NCBI GenBank assembly: GCA_963848675.1
Contig: CAWKEY010000036.1
Coordinates: forward strand, 124,001-188,000
DNA length: 64,000 nucleotides
Direction of reading: 5' to 3'
Source: CAWKEY01 sp963848675
Lineage (GTDB): Bacteria > Pseudomonadota > Gammaproteobacteria > Methylococcales > Methylomonadaceae
Positions within the stretch are counted from its first letter, which is position 1; every line of letters begins with the position of its first letter. The translations under genes and the position numbers were made by a program. The notes beneath the pieces were generated by a model that was not told the origin of the DNA, ran no database searches, and was given only the letters and a program-made list of their open reading frames with translations. Positions 7,844 through 16,867 of this stretch are shown here, piece by piece.

Positions 7844-9501
7844 AGTAACTTCTCATTACCCACAGGTAGCCGCAGCCGAATCAAATCGGATAACGGTGGA
7901 ATATTGCTTTCGCCAAACAACCTATCCTTAAGATAATGCCAAAACGAAATCTTGTGCTTTAGGCAAGTCTTTTTTAAGCTGGCAAAGGTATCGCGACATC
8001 TTCGTCCCGCCTCACTACGAGTGCTACCGCTTATTTTTCGTTTTTTAACGTAATCCCGAATATCGCGTTCGCTCAGGTTGTTGTGGAGTGGTAAATAAGG
8101 TTTGTCGAGAACCCGAAGTAATTCGTGTTGATTGTTGCCCATCCGCTGTAGGGCAAGATTCAGTGTTACGTATGCCGTTTTGGCGCCGCACATCGTTTTA
8201 AATCGGGATTTGATGTCTTCAGCCTGGATTGTCGTTGGCTCAAGTTTGTAGGCTTTCAGATCTCGGTAAATCTGCCAGAGTTGTTCGCGTGTGTTATCAA
8301 CGGCTTTAACATGCTCAGCAGTTAAGGGAATGAGACGATTGAGGATGCGTTCGGCATGAATCCAACACAACGCATGGTCAAAGACATTAAACTGTCCGGC
8401 ATCATCGCTGACAATGCTAAGGGTAACGGGAATGCCTTGAGCTAATAGGCCCCCCATTAAAGCGCCTTCGGTGATAATTCGCCGATGCCGCTTGGTTTTG
8501 ATGCCCTGCTGATTCAGCCATTTCCCCCAATCGAGAGCGGTTTCAATACGTACTAACTTATCGACTGGATCCGCTAGCGGTAGGCTACACACCGCTTCAC
8601 CCTCAAATTCAAGCTCAAGACGCGCTAACAGAATAGGCGGCAGTTTTTGCTGTTCCATATACGCGAAGGCGCCGGCATTCAGCACATAGAAATGGTCGCT
8701 GCCTTGGCCTAAACAGCTGAGGAAGTTAATGCGGCTTTTGCTTTCCGTGCTACTAAACCAGGCAAACAGCTCATTGCCGATAGGGGTGCAATAGCCGTTT
8801 TTGCCATCATGACGCGCTCCGGTGTCATCGGTATGTATATACTGCGAGACCGACAATACGGCTTGCAGTAATTGGTCTTTTTCATCATGGAACACATCCA
8901 AGCCATCGGTGATAAGCTGGCTTAACCGGCCGCTGGAGATAGCAACCCCCAAGTCCTGCAATTGTTTCAACAGCAGCGGTTGGGTGACATGTTGATGATG
9001 GTATTGATAGAGGATGAAACTGATCAGATCGCTGCCAAAGTGGCAGCCGTTAAGCCCGTCGGGTAGCTGTCCTGACACATAACTGCCATTTGCTGTTTGG
9101 TATTGGGCTAAGCGATAGCAGGTATTGAAGGTCTCAAATTTAATATTTTGAATGACCACGTCCTGATAACCCTTAAAAGTCGAGCCTTCTGGAATAGTAT
9201 CGGGGTGGATGTCGAACGTGGCATCAATCTTAAGATGATCAGTTTTACTGCGTTTCGGCCCTTTGTTCTTTTTAGACTTGTCGCCATCATCGCTGTTCTC
9301 ATCACCGTCTTCGGCCGAGTCCCCGTCCATTTTGCTGGGTTTTATTTTGGGTTTAGTGGTTTCGCCCTTGAGCTTAAGTATTTGTTGCTCCAGTTTGTCT
9401 ATCTGTAGTTGCTGCCACGCAAGCAATTCCAGCAGCACATCGACTAGCGGTGTGCGCTCTTCGTTACTGATTTTGGGTAATTGTGGCTTAAGTGAATCCA
9501 T
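7825..9501 (-). CDS. IS66-family transposase (TnpC-like)
   Basis: The 558-residue protein has an N-terminal leucine-rich coiled coil (LLAWQQLQIDKLEQQILKLK, about 26-45), an acidic and basic linker, and a DDE domain. The domain shows YIHTDDTGARHDG and VSDDAGQFNVFDHALCWIHAERIL, then the Glu motif NLSERDIRDYVKKRKISGST. The frame is intact and of normal length. Oddly, the coding sequence runs through the left inverted repeat (as NEKLL) and takes its last codons and stop from DNA outside the element. The start is the ATG at 9501, just inside the right end. Confidence 0.88.
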   Translation of the reverse strand: MDSLKPQLPKISNEERTPLVDVLLELLAWQQLQIDKLEQQILKLKGETTKPKIKPSKMDGDSAEDGDENSDDGDKSKKNKGPKRSKTDHLKIDATFDIHPDTIPEGSTFKGYQDVVIQNIKFETFNTCYRLAQYQTANGSYVSGQLPDGLNGCHFGSDLISFILYQYHHQHVTQPLLLKQLQDLGVAISSGRLSQLITDGLDVFHDEKDQLLQAVLSVSQYIHTDDTGARHDGKNGYCTPIGNELFAWFSSTESKSRINFLSCLGQGSDHFYVLNAGAFAYMEQQKLPPILLARLELEFEGEAVCSLPLADPVDKLVRIETALDWGKWLNQQGIKTKRHRRIITEGALMGGLLAQGIPVTLSIVSDDAGQFNVFDHALCWIHAERILNRLIPLTAEHVKAVDNTREQLWQIYRDLKAYKLEPTTIQAEDIKSRFKTMCGAKTAYVTLNLALQRMGNNQHELLRVLDKPYLPLHNNLSERDIRDYVKKRKISGSTRSEAGRRCRDTFASLKKTCLKHKISFWHYLKDRLFGESNIPPLSDLIRLRLPVGNEKLLNEVLF

Positions 9502-9554
9502 GCCGCTATTTTAACTTGATTTTTAGGTGCTACCTGCGATTAATGAGAAGTTAC
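7845..9554 (-). mobile_element. IS66-like insertion sequence (single-ORF type)
   Basis: The element has perfect 14-bp inverted repeats, GTAACTTCTCATTA (7845-7858) and its complement (9541-9554). The flanks CTCATTCA and CTCATTCG agree at 7 of 8 bases, which fits the 8-bp target duplication of the IS66 family with one later change. It carries only the large transposase and no TnpA/TnpB helpers, like the ISBst12 subgroup. It inserted into the leader of the IS4-like element. Confidence 0.8.
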
Positions 9555-9832
9555 CTCATTCGCCATTAACTTATTGTTTTTAAATAGTAAAAGTGAAATT
9601 TTCAATGATACATATTATAAAGCTCTAATATTCGAAAAAATTAGCACTTTCTAATATAGTTAATCCAAAAAACTGGGAAATTTCAGTTATAAGGATATTG
9701 GGACGATTTTATGTGACGGGGTTTGCTATATGTCGCCTAATTCCATTAGCGGATTCTTATATGTCGTCAAATTGTAGGTTCGCTCCCAATGGGCCAAGTA
9801 CATGAATAATCAACCACGATGGACGAAATCCA

Positions 9833-10159
9833 TCACTTTTTGCCGTAGGTGCTATCGTGATGAGAGGCAATGGTCAGAAGACGGATAAATTCACCATCAC
9901 GATAGGCCGTTGCTCGTCGTGCTTGGGTAATACGCAACGAATAGATAGCATCAATTCCGGGCGGTGGCTTGACACTAATGATTTTTTCCCACTTCAGGCC
10001 GCTGTCCCGATAGACTTGGTTCCAGGTCATCTCCCGAAGCTTGTTCAGTGTTTCTAAGGCTGCGTGCCGTTCTGCCTTTTGCAGTGTCAGAAGATTCTCT
10101 TGAAAGACGGGGTTGTTAAAGTCAAGCCTGACTAATCCATCCGGGTCAATCTTGGCCAT
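9833..10159 (-). CDS. RelE/HigB-like toxin candidate
   Basis: The 108-residue basic protein ends with IDAIYSLRITQARRATAYRD and then GEFIRLLTIASHHDSTYGKK, the strand order and terminal His-Asp-x-x-Tyr region seen in RelE-superfamily ribonuclease toxins. Its start overlaps the upstream gene by 14 bases, and that gene looks like an antitoxin. No frameshift is visible. The toxin call rests on size, the C-terminal motif and gene pairing. I do not recognise a named family. Confidence 0.6.
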   Translation of the reverse strand: MAKIDPDGLVRLDFNNPVFQENLLTLQKAERHAALETLNKLREMTWNQVYRDSGLKWEKIISVKPPPGIDAIYSLRITQARRATAYRDGEFIRLLTIASHHDSTYGKK

Positions 10160-10424
10160 TCAGCTTCTCCAGCATGGAATCAATATTGCTGTCGGTGGGT
10201 GAATTGGCTTGCGCCCAAGACAAGGCATTTTGCAGATCAGCCGCCGTTTTTGGTTGGTGTAGCCAGCGTTCGTTGTCTGGAATAACGGTAGCTGTGCGTA
10301 CCAACCAAACCCCCGGCTCCTGTTCTTCCACCAGAACTTGTCGGCCAGCGTACTGCTTGCCCAGTGAGATTTGCCCGTTTGCGCCAATGATCTTGACGCT
10401 AGGTTGAGTAGTTGGTGTTGTCAT
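10146..10424 (-). CDS. AbrB-like antitoxin candidate
   Basis: The 92-residue protein contains KIIGANGQISLGKQYAGRQV, then VLVEEQEPGVWLVRTATVIP, a swapped-hairpin AbrB/MazE-like strand pattern that would bind DNA. The C-terminal half (NERWLHQPKTAADLQNALSW) would contact the toxin. It is the first gene of a two-gene operon with the RelE-like gene and is preceded by clear operator repeats, which supports autoregulation. The assignment is by pattern, not by search. Confidence 0.6.
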   Translation of the reverse strand: MTTPTTQPSVKIIGANGQISLGKQYAGRQVLVEEQEPGVWLVRTATVIPDNERWLHQPKTAADLQNALSWAQANSPTDSNIDSMLEKLNGQD

Positions 10425-10438
10425 TATAGCCCCAAAGT

Positions 10439-10468
10439 ATTAGTGCACTAAGGCACTATAGCACTAAT
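10439..10468. promoter_or_regulatory. Operator repeats upstream of the AbrB/RelE-like pair
   Basis: TTAGTGCACTAA (10440-10451) is a perfect 12-bp palindrome. A further half-site pair makes ATTAGTGC (10439-10446) and GCACTAAT (10461-10468) an outer inverted repeat. The block begins 15 bases upstream of the antitoxin start. Clustered TTAGTGC half-sites suit binding by the antitoxin or its toxin complex. Confidence 0.6.
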
Positions 10469-10529
10469 GCAATGATATTGGCGAGTCAAAATAATGGGGC
10501 CGCATCACACCGTCCAAAGGTACGAAACC

Positions 10530-10554
10530 TGTCAATGTCAGAAGTTAGCTGCAC
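10530..10554 (+). repeat. Terminal inverted repeat of a Tn402/Tn5053-type transposon
   Basis: TGTCAATGTCAGAAGTTAGC followed by TGCAC matches the Tn402/Tn5053 end consensus as I remember it (TGTC, then TCAGAAG, then CTGCAC). A weaker second site, TATCAGTAGACATCTACAC at about 10606-10624, resembles the internal TniA-binding repeats of that family. It lies 118 bases before tniA, the expected place. No matching far end is found in the window. Confidence 0.65.
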
Positions 10555-10839
10555 CATTTCACTGGAATAGAACCACCTAGTGAAGTGAACTACTGAATCT
10601 AAAATATCAGTAGACATCTACACAGTGCATAATTATGCTTAATACTCCTCTTCACAGAAGTGAATATTTGGTATGGAACCGGAGTCCACTAAATTCACTG
10701 AACAGGGAGTGTTGACTTTATCTCAAGAAAATTGGGAGTTGGCTCATAAACGAGCCAGTATCATTGCCCCACTTGCGGCCTTAGAAACCGTTGGTCATCA
10801 ATCAGCCGATGAAGCCGCGCAAGAATTGGGTGTCTCCAG

Positions 10840-12282
10840 CAATACCTTCGCCAAAAATCATGCTGCTTTCGCATGAATTCGACCGATTTCTGCGGCTTTG
10901 AAAATCCTATCATCAATATAAAACGCCTCTGCATTTTTGCCGAGCGAATTAATAATCCGACGCGTGTATTTTCGCGCTCTGAAGATGGTTTTTAAGTCCA
11001 GCATGCTGCCCCTGTTTACGCCCTCGATTTTGGCTGACAATAACTGCGAAAAGGTCACCATAAAGAGGGCAAAGTTAGCGGCATTGTTGACTTGGGTTGC
11101 TTTGACATTCATAAAATCTTCTAGCCCCCAGTATTGTTTGGCGTCACGAAAGTTAAACTCGATTTGAAAACGCAAGGCGTAATAATCAATCAACGTTTCA
11201 CTGGCCAAGTTCAGGTCATCACTAAACAACAACACCTTCGCGGTTCGCCCTGTTTTCAGATTGGTTTTTACGATGATCACAACATTCAGCAATTCGGGAA
11301 AGTTTTTGTGCCAAACCTTCGCCTGGTAGACGCGGGTTCGGATGTTTTTTTCCACAGTTTCTATTTTTAGATGATCAGCCGTCAGCGTTTCCACGGTTAG
11401 TTTTTCGCCATACTTGCGGGGCTTACCCTTGCCCGAATACGCCTCGGCATAAGGGAAATACAGCTTTGAGTCATGGCGCAGCTTACAAATCAGATGCAGT
11501 CCTGCTTGTTTAACCGCTTGTAGGCTGGCATTATTCCCCAAGGCACCATCATACACAAAATAGACGATGCCCACGTCCAGGCCTATCAGGGTCAAGGCTG
11601 AACGGATGCAGCTCTGCAACTGCGTCTGGAAAGGCGACAGTGCCACCTCCTTTCTGTTTTTGTTAAGGCTGCCTTTGGGCCTGCCGACGGCCTGTCCTTT
11701 CGCCTTGACGGCTTTGGGCGCACTTTTTTGAGCGTCCATCAGCACCAGCTGCTCGGTGATTAAAGGATAAGCGGCACGCGTTTCAACGTGTAGCAATGAC
11801 AGGTTTAAAAAGCACAGGCCAGGGAGCGCCTTGTTGTAGATGGATGAAAAAAAATTCCCAGCCCATGCGTTTGTTTCCCTGATTTGGTCACCATGACCTC
11901 GTCACCGATGAGCAACCATGTTCCTTTTGTTTCCAGTGTGTGCGGTTTTACCAGTTGCCAACGCAACAGTGGCCAGTCTATTTTTTCTTTAAAAAAACGT
12001 TGTACCGTCCGATAACTGCCGCCTTTTTCAGTCCAGCGGGATATGCCCAGCATGGTGACTCGCCCGGTCATCGCCAACACGGCTTCAACGATCAGGGTTA
12101 GCTGCTTGAATGTACGAGGCGCCAGCGTTGGGCTCAGGATACCAAGTGTTGTTATGATTTCGTCCATGATCAGATTGGGTGAGTGATACTGTGATTTAAG
12201 GTTCCTGTATTCTACCTTTTCTGGGCATCTATGTTTTGTCCCATTAGCAAAGAATCATGCTTACCGTTTGGCGAAGGTATTG
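10840..12282 (-). mobile_element. IS4-family insertion sequence in tniA (first)
   Basis: The 1,443-bp element ends in perfect 16-bp inverted repeats, CAATACCTTCGCCAAA at 10840-10855 and its complement at 12267-12282. It is flanked by the 5-bp target duplication TCCAG (10835-10839 and 12283-12287). The intact duplication shows simple insertion with no later rearrangement. It carries one two-part transposase gene. Confidence 0.9.
10858..12167 (-). pseudogene. IS4-family transposase in two frames, joined at a T8 run
   Basis: The first frame (12167-11805) ends with LLIGDEVMVTKSGKQTHGLG, which holds the first catalytic Asp region. The second frame (down to 10858) begins near LLHVETRAAYPL and contains VYFVYDGALGNNASLQ and the Glu motif YYALRFQIEFNFRDAKQYWG. 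The frames meet at eight consecutive T residues (A8 at about 11847-11854 on the plus strand). Re-reading one T restores a smooth FFSSIYNKALPGLCF junction. This is either a frameshift mutation or a slippage site used to make the full enzyme. Nothing else is broken. Confidence 0.75.
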
Positions 12283-12432
12283 TCCAGAAGACAAGTTTAT
12301 TTCCTGATTCAAAGATTCCGGCAAGGTACGGGGTTAGTGACAGACCTTGCCCCAATACACTCAAGTGGGGGTAAGGGTAAAGGGCGATTAGTCGAAGCTG
12401 TAGAAAATATTATCCGTGAAAGGGTACCGAAA

Positions 12433-13874
12433 CCAATGTCATTAAGTTAAGAAACAAGCCATTGATTTACTTAGCTCTCTTGTAATTACAATAAAAAACT
12501 CTGTTTTTCGGCTTTGCATTCGACCTGCCATAACGTCTTCCTCTGCGTACGGGCTCTATGGTGCAGGCCATGTAATCAATCAGCGCTGCAAGTTTGCCCT
12601 GCAGTTTCCTGGCTGAAAGCAGAAGGAGTTCAACCAAGGTGTTTTTCATCTTGGAGAGCGCCTGTGCGAAATTGACTTGGTAATCGTGTTTGCGATGGGC
12701 CGTTGCCTTATCGACTTGTTGTTGGGCGGCATTGGCGACCATGGCGGTGAGATTGGTCGTGAGTACCTTGGCATAAAAATCTTGTTTGACTGACAAGGCG
12801 GATTTTCCGGAAAAATTCTCAATTTCCACCCACTGCTTGAGGCGTTTGTAGTTTTCTTCGGCGCCCCACCTTAGGTGGTACAGCTCCTTGAATTCACTGG
12901 CAGGGAAGGCCTCCTCATCCATCAGGTTAGTGATCAGCACTTCAACTTCGCCATCATCCAGCTCAACCCGTATCAGACGGAGTTTGAGGGGCTGCGTCGG
13001 CAAGCCTTTCTCCAGGCATTGTTCGACGGAACGCTGGTTGGGTTCGAGGGTAATCACGGCCTGCGCCTTGCCACTCTCGGCAAACTGTTTGTAGAGTAGG
13101 CCACGGTTGATTTTAGCCCGCATACAAAAATACCTGCCGGTTGCTCCATAAAGGGCGTATAGCCAAAAAGCATTATAACCTCTGTCTAAAATGGACAGGT
13201 CGTTGGGATGGGCATAATTTAAATGGGCTGCGGCACAATCCCGTTCGGATGCAGCCGTGTGGTTGATACTGGAATCAATGCTGATGTGGTTAAGAACATC
13301 ATAGTAAACGGACACGAGTGCTAAGGGACAATCTTTCTGATTAACCTTGCCAGGATTCACCCCAAAGGCATCAACAATGTCAGGTTCGTCAGGGACTCTG
13401 AGCTGGGAGCCGTCAATGGCGCAAAGTCTGAATCCATGCCAGGTATTGAACTCAGGATGGGTGGCATAGTATGCATCAACCGCTTGTCGGTTAAGATCGA
13501 TAAAAGCGGTGTGAGATAGTTGTTTACGCGCTTGGCTTAGCGCGGATTTGGTAACCACTTGGGCGGGTGGGTTGTCGGGATTCGCTACGTTAAAAAAGTT
13601 GTCCAATTCTAGCTGATAGGAACCTTTCGATAAGTTCAGAAAGTAAGTGATCAGTGTTGGAAATGAAAGTTTTCGCGTTCGGGTGAAACTATTTTCAGTG
13701 AGGCGGTGCTGTATTTTGAAGGTTTCGCTGGAAAGGGTTTTGTTAAGTAGATTGTAAATGTTTTCTAGTAGAGTGAGGTTCTATTTCTGTCATTTTTGCC
13801 TTCCTTTTTATCGTTTCAAAGTAGAGAAAATTATATCATATTCAATGATTTAGGTATTAACTTAATGACATTGG
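12433..13874 (-). mobile_element. IS4-family insertion sequence in tniA (second, distinct)
   Basis: The 1,442-bp element has perfect 18-bp inverted repeats, CCAATGTCATTAAGTTAA at 12433-12450 and its complement at 13857-13874. The flanks GTACCGAAA (12424-12432) and GTACGGAAA (13875-13883) form a 9-bp target duplication with one mismatch. The repeats and transposase differ from those of the IS at 10840, so these are two independent insertions into one gene. Confidence 0.88.
12467..13793 (-). pseudogene. IS4-family transposase, 5' end probably frameshifted
   Basis: The main frame, read from about 13780 to 12467, contains FTRTRKLSFPTLITYFLNLS, the Asp motif RLCAIDGSQLRVP, LSILDRGYNAFWLYALYG and the Glu motif YHLRWGAEENYKRLKQWVEI. 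No ATG opens it at the expected place: an ATG at 13793 is in another frame and meets a stop, so one base seems lost or gained at about 13765-13785. Translation from an internal TTG at 13606 would lack the N-terminal domain. Otherwise the gene is complete, at about 440 codons. Confidence 0.75.
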
Positions 13875-14844
13875 GTACGGAAACAGTTTATGACTCGGCA
13901 AAAGCTCACTGTAGCTAAACTTTACCGGGGTATTAAAAAGGAATGCAAGATTAAAGGATTACCGGTTCCCGCCCGTAATACGGTTGCCCTAAGAATAAGA
14001 CAGTTGAATCCACTGCAGGAGAAACAAGCACGGGAGGGAACCAATGCCGCTCGAACTTTGCAGTCAGCCGGAGGCACATCGCCAGAAATTACCTCCATCT
14101 TGGAACAAGTCCAGATTGACCATACGGTGATCGACCTGATTGTCGTTGATGAACGCGACCGCCAACCTATTGGTCGGCCTTACCTGACGATCGCTATTGA
14201 TGTCTTTAGTGATTGCATTGTCGGCATGGTAGTAACGTTAGAGCCTCCATCCACCGTTTCTGTTGGACTCTGTCTGGCTCATATGGTCTGCGATAAGCGT
14301 CCCTGGCTTGAACAATTACAGTTAGAAGTCGATTGGCCGATGAGTGGAAAACCCAGATCACTTAATATGGATAATGCGGCGGAATTTAAAAGCGAAGCTT
14401 TGCGGCGGGGTTGTGAACAACATGGCATTTTGCTCAGTTATCGTCCGTCAGGGCAACCGCACTATGGCGGTATTATTGAACGCTTGATAGGCACCATGAT
14501 GGAGGATATTCATGAACTCCCCGGCACCACCTTTTCAAATCCGGAAGATCGTGGCGATTATGAATCTGAAAAAAAGGCAGCATTAACACGCTATGAATTG
14601 GAACGCTGGCTAACTATAGCCGTAGCTTACTATCATGGCGATACACATAATAATGATCTACAAGACCCCCTGTTACGTCTGCCCCTATTTAATCCCCAGA
14701 TACGACTTTAGTCCCTAAGTAATTCAGGGATTCTGGCTGTAGAGTCCCTTTCTAAGCGCGAGACAAATTTGGTATTTAAAAGGCTGGCACTCCTCTGTTA
14801 TCGTGGGAAGCTTCGAAACCAATCACGCAGAAAGAGGCCTGCCT

Positions 14845-15384
14845 ATGTACCGAATTGTCGCATCAATTATCTCTCTTCAACAACACCTCGATGCATTAGC
14901 GAATACTCCGATTATCTATCGACCAAGGGTTTGCCCACATTGTTCTTTTGGACGGCTATGGTGTCATGGCTGTTATGAACGTAAAGCAGATCGGACTGGC
15001 TCAGCATCGGACTCTTTAAATCCGATTCCTATTCCGCGTTTCTTATGCCAGGGCTGTCATCAGACCTGCTCCCGCTTACCGGAATGTATTGCGCCCCGCC
15101 GCTGGTATAACTGGGCAATTCAACCGGCAGTCTTCCTAACGCTATTGGCCGAAAGCTCATTGCGTCGTTGTTCGCAGCTATGTGGATTGGATCGGCATAC
15201 TATACGCCGCTGGTGGCGTGCACTATATAACCGCCATCATGAGTTCGAATTGCTTTTACGTATGCGTTTTCCGGAACTGGGACCGTCAGTCGATTTTACG
15301 GCATTTTGGCAGAACTGTTTGCAGTCGATGTCCTTGAGTCAGGCGATGGCATGGCTAGATCGGGAGGGCGTGATCGTCCCATGA
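14845..15384 (+). CDS. Zinc-ribbon/HTH protein (DUF6431-like) of the four-gene transposon
   Basis: From the ATG at 14845 the protein is 179 residues and begins MYRIVASIISLQQHLDALAN. It shows a zinc ribbon (RVCPHCSFGRLWCHGCY, then FLCQGCHQTCSRLP) and a helix-turn-helix (RRCSQLCGLDRHTIRRWWRA). Such proteins sit beside DDE/ATPase genes in many bacteria and probably bind the element ends. A longer frame opens at 14803 but lacks a ribosome site; AGAGGC precedes 14845. It ends 130 bases before the transposase start. Confidence 0.65.
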   Translation: MYRIVASIISLQQHLDALANTPIIYRPRVCPHCSFGRLWCHGCYERKADRTGSASDSLNPIPIPRFLCQGCHQTCSRLPECIAPRRWYNWAIQPAVFLTLLAESSLRRCSQLCGLDRHTIRRWWRALYNRHHEFELLLRMRFPELGPSVDFTAFWQNCLQSMSLSQAMAWLDREGVIVP

Positions 15385-15514
15385 GCAGTTGAGTTTAAAT
15401 GGGCTTGGGACACGCATTGAGCGTATGTTTCAAGAACCCACAGACTTTGCCCTCTGGCGAAAGGGTATATGGTCGGGTTTCATAGCGGCTCCTATCAATT
15501 ATCTGGAGTTTGAC

Positions 15515-16867
15515 ATGAAAACGTTCAATACCATCGCCCTGTTTCGCCTCTCGGTTCTGGGCCCTTTAGTCAGCCGCGAGCGGTTAGCGCGTGGTGAACT
15601 GCAAACCATCATTCGGGGTTTGGCTGGAAAAGAGTATGCAATCCCTGGCTCAGACCGGCGCTTCCTGGGCGAAAAAACCATTGAGTCTTGGTATTATGCC
15701 TGGCGTGCACACGGCATCGACGGCTTGATACCCCAGCAACGCACCGATCGCGGCGTGTCCACGTTGCCGGTCACGGTTCAGGAAGCCTTGCTCGCCGCCA
15801 AGCGGGAAAATCCACGCCGCTCCATTCGGCAACTGAAAATCTTGCTGGAAAATGCAGGGACGGTGTCGCGCGACACCTTATCCCGCTCAGCAATCCATCG
15901 TTTTTTACAGCAACAAGGCCTGTCGCGCCCGACGGGCTCCTCGTCAATCCCCGAGGAACATCGGCGCTTTGTCGCTGAATATGCTAATTCAATCTGGTAT
16001 GGCGATGTCATGCACGGCCCCAGGTTGACGTTAAAGACGGGGCGCTGCAAAGTATTTCTGGTCTCGCTGATGGATGACGCGTCCCGTTTGCTGGCGCATA
16101 GTGCGTTTTGTACCAGTGAGACGGCCTTGGCTATCGAAGGGGTCTTGAAGCAAGCGGTGCTCAAGCGGGGTCTACCGAAAAAGCTGGTGGTCGATAACGG
16201 CGCGGCCTACCGCGCGGCCACCTTGCAGGGCATTTGTGCGCGGCTGGATATTCGGCTGATTTACTGCCGGCCTTATGCGCCCGAAGGCAAGGGCAAACTG
16301 GAACGCTGGCATCGGACTTTCCGTGACCAATTTCTGAGTGAGCTGGAGGTCTCGCGTATCCATGATCTGGACGATCTCAACGCCAGACTCTGGGCCTGGA
16401 TCGAGCAGGTCTATCATCGTACCCCCCATAGTAGTCTCGATGACAAAACGCCACTGGCCCGCTTCCAGCAGGACTTGGCACAGATTCGGCAACTCGGTCA
16501 GAAGGCCGCGCAACTGGATGCGATTTTTTATCACCGCGTCAAGCGCAAAGTCCGCAAAGATGGCAGCGTGTCGTATCAGGGCCATGACTTTGAAGTGCCC
16601 TATGAGCTGTCGGGCAAAAGCGTGCACCTGGTTGTCGATCCGCATGTTCAACAGGTGGTCGGCGTTGAAGACGAAGACGGCAACAGCCGTGGGGCGGCCA
16701 CGCCACTCGATGCCCTGGCGAACTGCCATCGCCGTCGACGCAAACCGGCAGCCGTCAACAGCTCACCCCCATCAGCAACCAAGACAACGCCTGTCGCTGC
16801 CGGCCCCAATCTGGTGGAGCTGGCCTTTGATCAGCATTACGCTAAAACACCCGCGGAGAAAGCCTAA
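15515..16867 (+). CDS. DDE integrase-type transposase (rve fold) of the four-gene transposon
   Basis: From the ATG at 15515 (preceded by CTGGAG) the protein has 450 residues. An N-terminal helix-turn-helix region (FLGEKTIESWYYAWRAHGID) leads to an rve catalytic core with WYGDVMHGPRL (Asp), LVVDNGAAYRAATLQGICAR (Asp) and YCRPYAPEGKGKLERWHRTF (Glu). The C-terminus has a Mu-type beta-barrel-like segment (VKRKVRKDGSVSYQGHDFEV). It should cut and join the element ends. It overlaps the ATPase gene by one base (TAATG), implying coupled translation. All catalytic residues are present. Confidence 0.82.
   Translation: MKTFNTIALFRLSVLGPLVSRERLARGELQTIIRGLAGKEYAIPGSDRRFLGEKTIESWYYAWRAHGIDGLIPQQRTDRGVSTLPVTVQEALLAAKRENPRRSIRQLKILLENAGTVSRDTLSRSAIHRFLQQQGLSRPTGSSSIPEEHRRFVAEYANSIWYGDVMHGPRLTLKTGRCKVFLVSLMDDASRLLAHSAFCTSETALAIEGVLKQAVLKRGLPKKLVVDNGAAYRAATLQGICARLDIRLIYCRPYAPEGKGKLERWHRTFRDQFLSELEVSRIHDLDDLNARLWAWIEQVYHRTPHSSLDDKTPLARFQQDLAQIRQLGQKAAQLDAIFYHRVKRKVRKDGSVSYQGHDFEVPYELSGKSVHLVVDPHVQQVVGVEDEDGNSRGAATPLDALANCHRRRRKPAAVNSSPPSATKTTPVAAGPNLVELAFDQHYAKTPAEKA

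Larger units (their letters stand above)
6337..9688 (-). mobile_element. IS4-like insertion sequence carrying a nested IS66-like element
   Basis: The ends are a perfect 17-bp inverted repeat, AACTGAAATTTCCCAGT at 6337-6353 and its complement at 9672-9688. Inside are a broken DDE transposase (6430-7771) and a complete IS66-like element (7845-9554). Without the nested element the IS would be about 1.6 kb. The flanks read ATAGGA on the left and ATAAGGA on the right, so no clean target duplication is visible. The segment 9563-9671 is AT-rich terminal DNA of the outer element. Confidence 0.7.
10673..14711 (+). pseudogene. tniA: tniA, DDE transposase of a Tn402/Tn5053-type transposon, split by two insertion sequences and truncated
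   Basis: TniA is the Mu-like DDE transposase of Tn402/Tn5053 elements. The gene survives in three pieces: 10673-10839, 12288-12432 and 13884-14711. Removing both insertion sequences with one copy of each target duplication leaves 1,140 nt, exactly 380 codons, with the frame restored across both junctions (GVSRRQVYFL and RERVRKQFMTRQK). Visible are LVTDLAP, VQIDHTVIDLIVVD with the first Asp, NMDNAAEFKSEALRRGCEQH with the second Asp, and GQPHYGGIIERLIGT with the Glu. The C-terminal 170 or so residues expected for TniA are missing just before the next transposon. Confidence 0.85.

Noticed and set aside
7845..13874. Composite transposon formed by the IS elements
   Set aside because: The insertion sequences differ in ends and transposase, so no two form a matching pair.
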